A DNA stretch of 64,000 nt, taken from the NCBI GenBank assembly GCA_025677815.1, contig JAIXMP010000001.1, forward strand, positions 1,426,001 through 1,490,000, read 5' to 3'. A program made the translations under genes and the position numbers. The first letter of the stretch is position 1; each line of letters starts with the position of its first letter. The stretch is from Phascolomyces articulosus. Taxonomy: Eukaryota; Mucoromycota; Mucoromycetes; Mucorales; Lichtheimiaceae. This document shows positions 50,501 to 61,500 of the stretch, piece after piece. The notes beneath the pieces are model-generated. The model was not told where the DNA came from and ran no database searches. It saw only the letters and a list, made by a program, of their open reading frames with translations.

Positions 50501-53500
50501 GTCTGAGTCGGATGAACTAACAATTTCAATAGGCGCTGCATGGCTTTTGCTCGACATTAATCGAGCCGCTTTTCGTCTTGATTTCATTAATTTTCTTGGA
50601 ATATAATCCGGTCGATACATGTTGTAATGTACTCGAGAACGTGATGAACGATGGTTGTGTGATTTTGTTGCTACTGTTCGTTTCTTGATATTTTTATCAT
50701 TCTCATCGTCGTCTACGTCAATATACGTAAATTTTCCACCTTCAAGATATTTTGCGTTGTCGACACCAGCAATGAAACTAACAGGTGCAAAATCACGTGG
50801 GACAAGATGCTGATGCTCTGTTGCATATTCAGATTTTGACATGACCAGTGTAGGTGATCGACTGCTTTCAGGTGTCATGGTATAGATCGATGTGTCAAAT
50901 GTTGCTGGTACTGCTGTGGAGGTACCAGCATCACTTGATGCAACAGCAGTAGCATCACTTGGGACTGGACTATTACTAATTCCTCCATTTGGCATAGAAA
51001 TAATTTTTATATCTTCTGATGTTTGTGGTAACTGTTGTTCTTGGTCATCCTGTGGTTGTTGTTCAAGGTGTTGAGGAACAGTTGGCATGTTATCTTGAAT
51101 TGAGGGAGGTAGTTCAGGAGTACCATTCGATAATTCCATAGGCTCTTCTTTTATAATAACGGGTCCAGATAAGCCTAATGGGTTATTATTCGAAGTGGCA
51201 TGTTGAATAATATCTTCCATGGGCAATAATGAATTCGTTGGGTCAGTCAGTTGCGCTAATGCTGCAGCTGGATCTGTCGGAGCCATTGTAGCAGTCGCAG
51301 GAGCTGATGCCACGCCCTTTTTATTATCATCACCAGATGCAAAGAAATCGAAATCAGCTTCTGTTACGTCGAAATCAAAGTCTCCAAGATCATTATCCAA
51401 TCCGTTATCCCAGTCACGATGATTTGAAAACGCATCCATGCTATAAGATAAACCAAAATCATCCAAATTTCCAGCTTGTAACGGTTGTGGTAACTCTTGT
51501 GGCAGTGCTGATGTTCCATCTTCTGTTATGTTTGGGTTTTGTGCATCAGTATTCACTGTAGCGTTCATCACTTCAGGTTTATTATCGTCATTGCCGTTTT
51601 GAATCAAATTCAATGCACCCTGTTGCTGGGCTACATCAGTTAATTCAATAATTTCATTGTCTGTTGTATAATCTTGTGTGACGGAAGGATGAATGGCAAA
51701 GTTGCGCATAATAAAATCTTGTAAAGAATCATTATTACTCTGGGTGGTAGTCGTTATTGTTGTTGCGTTATTGACTGTCGTGGGATTATTAAGATTGATG
51801 GTGGTGTCGTCGTTACTATTAGGAACAGTGGTAGTCGTTGCTTTATCACACTTATCATTTGTTACAGGAAGTGTAAATGGACTAAGAGATGGTGTACCGA
51901 CGCTTTTTGCAGCCATGATTGGGCTTAGAATAATAGGTTGTTCCATCATACGTTGAATAAGAACCTGTTCTTGAGCCATGGATGTTTCGCCTAATGCTTC
52001 TAATACTTTGTGATACATTTTCTTGTTATAATTCCAATAATTGATACGACAGCCACTATCTGTCATGGTATTGTTGTTGTTATCATTCAAAATCATCATG
52101 TCATCATCTTGTTGTCGTTTATTAAGAAGATCAGACCAAGCCCATTGTTCCCATTTTTTGCCAATATCCTGCGTTAATCCACGATTCTTGCCCAAGACGC
52201 CATTCATGCCGGATACAATGGTAGGTGAATCACGAATGGATGTAGGAACAAAAACAAGCGTAGATGGGTATAATACAGTAGCATTTGTTTTGGTACGGAT
52301 AGCAACAAGGGACGCCGTTCTAGATGAGAATGGTATATTAAATAATACTGACCATTCTTGAAAGACTTTTTCTCGAGAATGTTCGGATATTTCGACTGGT
52401 GAAAGCGTAACGTAAGCAGGTTCACCTGTAGGGCTGAGGATGACTAATTATAATCAATAATTTCAAATAAAAATATCAGTTTTAATAGACTCCATCTTAT
52501 TGGTATTTTTTCCGCCCTCTCACATGGTTATTGTGTATGTGATATGCACACACTGTTTTTTCTTTCCTTTTTTTTTGTATTATAGACTGCTTTTTTGTTA
52601 CCTTTAGTTCCAGGACCATCTGCAGTTGTGTATCGTCGAAGTCGTAATTGACGAGTATAAGGTCGAAATACAAGATCTGTTCCCGTGATATAAGCATTAT
52701 AAGCAATGGCGGCGGTAGTGGAAGAAGTATAATTTTCACTGGTCAGCAGATCATATTCTGAAGAATTGCTAGATTCCGGCATAATATAAAGTTCACCCAA
52801 TGGAATGGCACCATACGCTAATATGGATTTATGCATCACATTTCGTATTGATCGTATAAATAATTTGTACTCTTCAAATACGGAAACCAAGCCTCGTGCT
52901 CGAAGATTATTATTATTATTTGTTGTTGTGGCTGTTGCAGCTGATTTGCTATTATTGGTAGAAGACGTTGATGATAGTGAAGGGGATGCTGTTTTTGCTG
53001 TACTAAGTCCATTGGTAATAGTTTCCCAAGTAAAGGTTCCCATTTTTACTTCTATAAATGTAAACATGCACAAGATTAATTTGCATGATTTTTGGGGAGA
53101 AGGGGGAAAATTTTTGATGTAAGGGTCGAATCATCCTCCATCCTATACATATAAATATGTACCAAAGAACACAATGACAACCCATTTAACTATCCACAAT
53201 CACATTATTTTTTTTATTTACCTTCTAGCTGATTTAATCCATAATTGGCATCAATTAGACCCGTATGTCGTTCATCAAACCAAAAAACCCATAATTCCAA
53301 TTTCACTGTATCATTATTATCTTTGCTATTCTTTGGCGTCCTCGGGACAGCGCGCCAGGTGCACGGAATATTGAGATCGCAAAGTTCATTAAATGCTTGA
53401 ATCAAAACATTGGTCGTTGTCGTTGTTGAAGTGTCATGTTCATGTCTTTTTAAAGAATGTAAGAGTGTCGATCGTTCACATGTATCAGTATAAGCTCGAT

Positions 53501-53685
53501 ATCGGATCTGTGAAACACCATTCTATAACAGATCATTGGGTTAGGGTTATATATAATTGTGTCAACAGGATCGTTTTTATTTATTATTCATTGCGCAGTG
53601 AGTTATTTGCGATTTATAGAGAAAAAAAATAAAAATAAAAACTTACCACAACCAATATATTAGTTAAACTTGACTCAGTCACCAT
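47538..53685 (-). CDS. MED13: Mediator of RNA polymerase II transcription subunit 13 (MED13/SSN2/SRB9)
   Basis: MED13 links the CDK8 kinase module to core Mediator and represses or tunes Pol II transcription. Nine exons (53685-53647, 53522-53222, 53051-52602, 52443-50062, 49968-49798, 49702-49349, 49251-48887, 48791-48401, 48301-47538) give 1738 aa in frame. The N-terminal domain (NGVSQIRYRAYTD, GLVSVFEEYKLFIRSIRNVM, VILSPTGEPAYVTLSPVEIS) matches Med13_N. The centre is a long Ser/Thr/Asp/Asn-rich disordered stretch. The conserved C-terminal half has a PIWI-like fold: FWEKLRLEPYSSKNSILYFV, GISNIVIYLMNP, the PPWVIAPQPPD block and RRWMVIVWSDHRGELLE. A disordered insert near 1520-1590 interrupts the last domain. 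First-ATG choice gives the expected short exon 1. Regulation is not evident from the sequence. Confidence 0.94.
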
Positions 53686-55820
53686 AGCTATGTATGAGCG
53701 AAGAGAGAGTGGAGGGAGAGGATAATGGATATAATATATGTATTATGTTATATGATATTGTGGTTATATGCTTAGTTGGAAGGTATTTAAACAAAAAAAG
53801 AAAAACCTTCCTTTCCTGTAGCGGGGAAAAAAAATAAATAAGACACTCAACACTATATACAAGTGATAAAAAAAACTGATAGATTGAAAAACGACGACTC
53901 GTTGTGTCTGAACCAATAATGCGGAGCAACAACAAGAAGGGCAGTTTTTTGATTTCTTAAGAGACAGTCGTAGATGACAGATATGAAAAGTCACAATTCC
54001 ATCAATTATTATGATTATTATAAAAAAGAAGAATCTTGACGACGACAAATTTTATCTTGTAACATAACTTTTATAAATTATTACCAAATTTTCCATCAAC
54101 AGTAGCAAAAATATCACGTAATCACACTGTAAACCAGGGTCTATTTTCTTTTTTTGTACAACTTTCTGAAAAACTTTATGTATGTAAATGTATGTATATG
54201 TAATCTGTGTGTATGTGTATGTGCTACACCTTGAAACATGTATCATCACCCACTTATTTCACATGAGCAATATGGGAAGAATTATATCCTGCCTATTTTT
54301 TTTCGGATGGGGAGGATAAAATAGGGTATAAATATTATATTTAGCCACTACTGATTAATACACACCTTCCTTATTTTATTCATCAATGCCAATTACAACA
54401 TATATTTATATAAATAGCAAAAAAAAAATTATATAGACAATAGATTAGTGTATTAATTAATAATAATAATTCGAACGCATGATATATAAGGGAAATATTT
54501 CTTGCTGTGAAAAATCGTATCGATGATTTTATTAATGGATATATATAACAAGGTTCATTCTAGCTATGTGAATTTCCCATGATGCTTCTTGCTAATGGTA
54601 ATGATGATGTTGGGGATAATAATCGTGGGCATAGCCGCTGTATACAGTATTGTCAATATTGATGGTATGATTTATATATTGCTACTAGATACCCTTTATT
54701 ATAATAAGCGTTTGAAACTGTGGTTACGTTCGATGTGGTGGATATCATTGGAATTTTAAAAGTGTACCCTTCTTATTGAATATAAAGATAAAATAAATAG
54801 TAGAAATATTATCTAAATGCTATCCGTTACCATTGTATTGTTTCTACGGTTACATTGGCTATAGAACGACGGAAATGAGTGGCACCATTATTGTCGTAGT
54901 AGAAATATGAGTTATCCAATAATAATAATTGTCGATCTTCAACCTTATTCCATTTTTACATTTATATCAGTATGCATTTTATCCGTTGCAACTAATGCTG
55001 TTTTTTACTAGCAGACTGACCAACCTTTTTAAGATTGGAACAGTGTACTTCAATAAATATACTATCCTCTGTGCGTTCTTTCACCAAATCTTTTGAGATG
55101 TGTTATCTTACCTTGGAAGCTTTCCACAGCCCAAAGGAAGAGACTATTCTGTGACATCATTTATCTTTTTGGTGATTGAAACATCTTTCAACATTGCAGA
55201 TTTTTAACCTTCTCCTGACCCTTATATGAATAAATACAAAAATATCATATGACGCTAGTCAAACTATGAGAAAACTAATATCAATGATTATAAAAAAAAC
55301 AATATTACATACATTAGTATAGACTGCTAAAAATAAGATGATGTGAAACGTATGATTAACTTCGTCATGGTCGAGTGTAGGAATGGTTATCCTTCTATTT
55401 TACTATTATTATTGTAGTTGATCCTTTAAACCAACACCAAACTTTTTGCTCCCTTCTTTACTTGTCGTTGTGTTGTTCGTTACATCCATTGAATAATCTC
55501 ATTCCAGTATTTCTTTTAATTTCAAGACAAACCTTAACCACTTCTACTACTTGTTCAAACACACATCTTTGTAAGGTTGTTACTACCCACTCTTTTTGGT
55601 ACTCTATTCCCTTCTGGGAGTAATACCTTTATCAATTTTGTGTTGTCTGTTCTTGGTCATTTTATTATGATCCACCCTCGTTTTAAGAATTTTATATTAG
55701 CAATAGTAGTAGACAATGCTGCTTCTACTAGTACTACACGTATTCCATGATCCTATCTCTTCTCTTGTTTTAATATTGGTATAAAGCGCAGAGATGTTTA
55801 CTTGGTTTCCACATATATTT
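53686..55820. other. Intergenic region between the CID gene and MED13, 2.1 kb
   Basis: Holds the MED13 promoter at its left end and the 3' flank of the CID gene at its right end. It is AT-rich, with A-runs near 53824-53838 and 54420-54430. I checked both strands for coding blocks and recognised none, though 55020-55230 and 55380-55700 have somewhat higher complexity than the rest. Confidence 0.5.
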
Positions 55821-58574
55821 TTAGCTATCACCTCTAATACCCCATCTTGATTGTCTTCTCCTAGTAGTATTAGCATGTGTAGGAGTCGGCGGACTTGTTC
55901 CTGCAGTAGTATGAAGTGATGATTGGGATGGTGATACTAATCCTCCATTCAATGACGAATCAATTATCTGTTTTTTTCTAGAAAAGTTGCTTTCCATCGT
56001 ATTTTTATCCAATGTGAAAGGCGGTGGATCAGGTAGTCGTTTTTTTGGCACTCGAGGAGGCGTCTTTGGAGGAGCCACAGGTAATATGGGTTTACTATCG
56101 CTTTCAACACTATTATTATTACTGACCAGCCCATCTCCTTGATCTATATCCATGTGCATATGCCGTGGGGGTGTCTTCGGTCGAGCAACACGTTTTGTTG
56201 TTGTGGGTTGCGTGGATCTTTTCGCCTCTTTGTCCATTTTATTTGATTCGATAGAATCTTGCTGGATTATTTTCTTGGGTTTGAATGGAGGCGTTTTTGG
56301 CGGTTTGATCGTATTACTGTTATCTGATTTAATTGGCTCTGTTATTTTCATAGGAAGAACAGCGTTTTGAACATCAGGTGAAGGTTTTGGTTTTTTTATA
56401 TTCACCAATACTTTATCATCTTGTCGTAATGCAGTAGTTTCCGTCATATTTGATGTAGCAACAAAACTATTATCTTTGGGTGGTGATGTTGTATTCTTGG
56501 TAGGTGAAATTCTCCTGGCTTTTGATTCAGGTCGAGGTGGAGTCCGTGGCCTAGGTATTTTCTGTTGTTGTTTTGGTGAAGGGCTATGTGAGAAATGATC
56601 CATATTTTGACACGGTGGCGTTCGAGGGGGATTAAGTACAGTCTTTTGTGGAGTTGACAATGATGGATTTCGTTCTGTGTCCTTTCGTATTGGAGGAGGT
56701 GTAGAAGGTCGTGGAATAGTCATTGATTTCCTAGGTGGTGTAGTAGGTGGTTTTACTGCTGCTACATGTTGTGTGGATGGTATGCGTAGTGGATCAACAT
56801 CAGCACCGGTAGTAATAGATATACTATTATTCGGTTTTCTTGGTGGAGTGCTTGATGGTTCGATAATTTGATGAGGAGGTGTTCGTGGTGGTGGTGGAAT
56901 AGTCTGCTGTGATAATAATTCGTTGTTGTTTTGCGGAGGGGGTGTACGTGGTGGATCAACGTTTTGTCGACGTGGGGGCGTACGCGGTGGTTCGACAACG
57001 ACTTGTCTTGGTGGATTGTGTACCTGATTTACATTTTGTTGTGGTAGTGAATCTTCAGTCACTTGCTGCTGCTGATGTTGTTGTTGACTTGGTGATAATA
57101 CTGGATATGTTGCTGATGCGAGGATGGGTCGATCAAATGGAGTATCATTTGGAAATTCTCGTTTAACAAAAGCTTGTGAAAAATCTGTAGTCTCATCAGT
57201 AATAGTAGTAGCTGCCATATTATTACTTGTCATTGTCGAAATACTGCCCAGTTCTCTTTCTTCATTCATCGTCATAGTTGATTCTGATAAATGATTTGCC
57301 ATTTGTTCCGCTAACTGACAGGTTGGCACTTGGTAATCTTTGGGTTTCTCTTCTTGTTTCACACTATTATAAATAGTATCACCCTCTGTTTTATCATTCT
57401 GGGTGTCTCCACTTGAGGCTGTCATGGGATATGATAAATAAGGATAGTCTTGTGGTTGTTGTATAGCCGTTAAAGAAGAGAGTGTATACAGAGGTGTACT
57501 ATCATTGGGTGTAGGAGGAAGTGGTTGTTCCACGACATAGTTGGTTGCTGGAACAGGACGATAATTTAGGGCGGATATAAAATGCATTACAGCATTTGAA
57601 AAATCAGTCATTGGAATTGGTAATTGTGGTAGAATTCCCGGTTGTTGTTGTTGTTGTTGAGGAGGAGGAGGAGGAGGGGATGTTAATGTTGCATATGTAT
57701 TCATACTATCCATTGGCTGTGGTGATATTGATGTACGTAAATTCTGGTTCAGTGCCTGTCCCATAGTAGGTGCTGAATTACCTACTAATGACAACAACAG
57801 TAAATATATACCATCCAAAGAAAAAAAAGAATACGTAAAGAATCCTTTCCTCACCGCATCTTTTTCTTGTAACTTACCTGTTTGCCATCCTTGTTGCTGT
57901 AAAGCCATTTCAGTTGCATAATTACTAGGAAGTACCACAGGTCGTCGTAGTGGTCGAGTTATATCCGTATCTTGTACAAGAGATATTTTCAATGGATCAA
58001 CAAATTGGGTCGAGTAGACATTTTCACTCCAATAATTTAATAATTTTTCAATTCGAGCCTAAAACGTTCAAAAAGAGTTTAATAATGATACCCTCCCCCT
58101 CCCAAAAAAAATAGGACCCCTTTTTTACCTTATCCTCTGCATGACATGGACTAAAAAGACCTGTAAGAAGACCTTCTTTTAAAACAACTGAGAATCGCTT
58201 ACGGTATTCACCAGCAATACGATCCTGTTCCTTCTTGTCTTTACAGTGTCTTACAATACTATCAATAAGAAAAAGTCCAGCCATACGGTAATCAGGAGGT
58301 GATGTTTCAATAAATTTACAAATGGTTTGAACAATGTAGTTTTGACTCTTTTTTCATAAAAAATTAAATAATAATAATGGTCATGTTATAGCTTCTCCTC
58401 TTTTCCTCTATCTCTTGTTTATTTTTTATAATGATAATAAAAGTATCTTATTACCTCGGGATGGCCAATGGCCAAATTTCGGATAGGTCTAATCTTAGAC
58501 ATAGTAATAGGAGGACGGATATTCAAGAGAGCTTGGAGCTCATCATTGAATTGTGTACGGTTCCATTCGGTCAT
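55821..58574 (-). CDS. CTD-interacting-domain (CID/RPR) protein with TPP-motif array
   Basis: CID domains bind the phosphorylated C-terminal repeat of RNA polymerase II and couple it to RNA processing or termination. Four exons (58574-58455, 58347-58129, 58058-57878, 57781-55821) give 826 aa in frame. The CID covers about 1-140: WNRTQFNDELQALLNIRPPI, IVQTICKFIETSPPDYRMAGL, FLIDSIVRHC and ARIEKLLNYWSENVYS. The next 200 residues are Pro/Gln/Ser/Thr-rich. From about 340 to 770 at least eleven [R/K/S/T]TPP motifs recur, mostly PPRTPP or PPKTPP with a following basic residue. The protein ends RRRQSRWGIRGDS. No RNA-recognition motif is present, which separates it from Nrd1/Seb1/SCAF4-8; Pcf11-like zinc elements are also absent. 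The third intron (57877-57782) is 96 nt, in frame and stop-free, so retention would add 32 hydrophobic residues. Confidence 0.88.
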
Positions 58575-61500
58575 AAATATTTTTATGTGTGAATATGAGG
58601 GAAAGCGTGTCAGTTTTTTTTTTATAGGAGAACAAATTCAAAAAGAAAAAAACTCCCTGCAGTATATAACGTGATCTTTTTTATGCAACCGAAAGACTTC
58701 GCTTTTCATGTATTCTGGTTGTATTACTCAAAGATATTTGAAATCGTGATTGTTCATCTTCTAATTGCTATTGGTTATTCCAGAATAATATATTGTAATA
58801 GGTATATATACATGAGCATCATCTTTCAGAACTCCCCAACAGACACCACTAAATGTACACATGCTTTTTGTTTTAATAAGAATACACAATAACTGTTCTT
58901 GATGCCAAAGTTAGTGACATTAAGATATAGAACGAGGTAAAATGACAGCAATAGCTAATATTTATGCCATCAATATAAAGATATATACAGCTGTACATTC
59001 AGAGTTATGTAGTGATTGCTGATATATAGGTGTGTTTGTACATCATTTTGTCGTCCACCCTTATTTTTTGCCACACTCTGTCATACGTAATAATCTTTTT
59101 GATCTTCATTAGCTGCACTATTATATATCCGCTCATTGTACCATTCACTCTTTTCCCGCTCATACTAGCCTCTCTTGTTACGTGTAATGTGCCGTTTTCT
59201 AAGTATTATATTAATAGCTGTATTATAAATTTTGTCAAGTACAATAAATGCCAAGCTAAATACTCTAAACCCGAAAATATTGACCGATTCTTCTTAAGAA
59301 TTTGTTAGAAACACGATTGATCGGTGTAACCAACAGATGCTATTGCGCCATCTTCCGCGGCATTCTTATCTATTCCACCTCATTGCTTCTTTAGTGCCGG
59401 CGTTCAATTCGAATAAACTTATCTCGATTTTTTTTTTATAAAAGTCTGTTTGGTTATCAATGAAACCCTTTCTGTAAGTTACAAAGAGCCAAGTTGTATG
59501 AATAGAAAAGATTAGAAATTATTAGTTAAGAATAACGATCATTTCAAGAAATTAGGCAAATAGCCACGTCAATAAATAGATACCCCAAATGATTACTAAA
59601 GGTTTGAAAAAAAAAGACTTGATAATCGATGTCAATTTATCAGGGTGCCATCTATATTTTGTCCCTCTGTTTTTTTCACTATTTATAAAAATTACTTGGG
59701 GGTAATCAGTAAAGAACAACTCAACACATCATCCAATTTTTTTACTATCATCACAAACATTTTGGATAGCATGTTCCTTATATAATAGTAGTATCTTGTC
59801 TATTTTATATATTATTTATGGTTACGCTTCTTTTTTCTTCAATGATCAAACATTTTATAAAGTTTTACATTAAAGTGAATGATCATTAGTGGATCTAGGT
59901 TACTACTTATAAATCGAACGTCAAAAAAAAACTTATCATAATTTGATCTATTGTGTTAGTCAATCTTTTTCTCAACAGAAAAAACATGTTCCATTTAAAG
60001 TAATCTTTGAAGCTGTTGGTAAAAAGCTTCGGTGGGTGAATATCAATCCATTGTTTGACAAGAACACAAAACATACTCTGCCACAAGAGCATTGTACAAT
60101 TTATTATAAAATTACACCACTTTGCTATCTTTTCACCCACGCTACATGTTCCTCTGGGTATTACTATGATACTAGATCTTCATTTTTATTTCCACGACAT
60201 CATATCCATTTTTTTTATTCACCGATTTTATCATTTGGGCGATGCTGAATAATAATGATCCATAATAACCACTCATCTGTTTATTATTAAAACGAAAAAG
60301 TGGTAATGACGAATCAAACATTTATCCAGGAAGATCGGTAAGTATATATGCTCAAGCGCGGAAGAAACGATTCTTATACAGACACATATTAGAAACTCCG
60401 GTTTTTGGTTTTCCCTATGAAAAAGGTTTTAGAAGCAATAAATCATCATAATAAAAAGAAGTTATGATTTCTCTTTTTCTCTATCTATTAACTAAAAAAC
60501 ATTAAGAATAAATGATGTTTATAGATAATTCATCATTAATAAAATGTTATATAAATATCAGGATAGATTTGTGCCTAATAAACTGTGTGTGTCTGCATTG
60601 TTTCTGCTGGCACATAATGATGGAGTTTCCAATGATTCAGGACTTTTTATTGTAACACCACATATATAAACTAACCTTATTCATCGTAAAATGTCATTTT
60701 GTGTTACCATAGAAAAATAGAATCATTTCTATTTTATTTTGACGAGGATCTGCAGGTCCCGAGTTTTAGGGAACATGTTACATGTTATCGGGGACTGCCG
60801 CCGTGGTTGAAAATGGAAAGTATAAGGTTTAATTCCTTTTTTTTTTTTCAAATGTTGTCAATGTTTTGTAAAAAAGTCATTAAAATAAAATCATGCTTTA
60901 TTTTTAGTAATACAATTGATGACGTTATATTAAGATTATCTGTATTGTAATATTAAATTAGTCAAGTAGGAAAATCTGAATAAGGGTATTACAATTGAAT
61001 CACGATAATACGAATTTTTGCTATATCCTCCCCTGAAAACCAGCCAATGTTTGCGTTTCCCACGCGGGTTCTTTTCATGAAGCATCAAGTGCAATTTATA
61101 TTGTATAGAATAATGTAACATTTTCAAGAAGAAAAGAATCATCGAAAGTTATGAAAATTATTCTCAATATATATATATACACTCTCTCTGGATGCCATTG
61201 AAATAAGCTTAACGTATATATACTAGTTTAAATTATACTTGTATAGTAATAATGATAGCAACAACAACAACACATCTATTGTCAATGGATGATTGGTGAT
61301 GAAAATGATGATGTTATAGTATACAAATTAACTTTTGAAACAAACCCAGTTATGGATAACTTATCTTTACTACCAATTTATTCGATTCGTTATGTGATTA
61401 TTTATTTATTATTAACTTGTATAATTTTACTATAAGAGTTACTGGCTCATTTTTTTATTATAGGGTGAAATTATAAAAGGCAATTCACTATGGCTATGTT

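Noticed and set aside
59907..60252. Overlapping short open frames on both strands near 60 kb
   Set aside because: No motif, no splice partner, and all three overlapping frames are equally plausible as chance.
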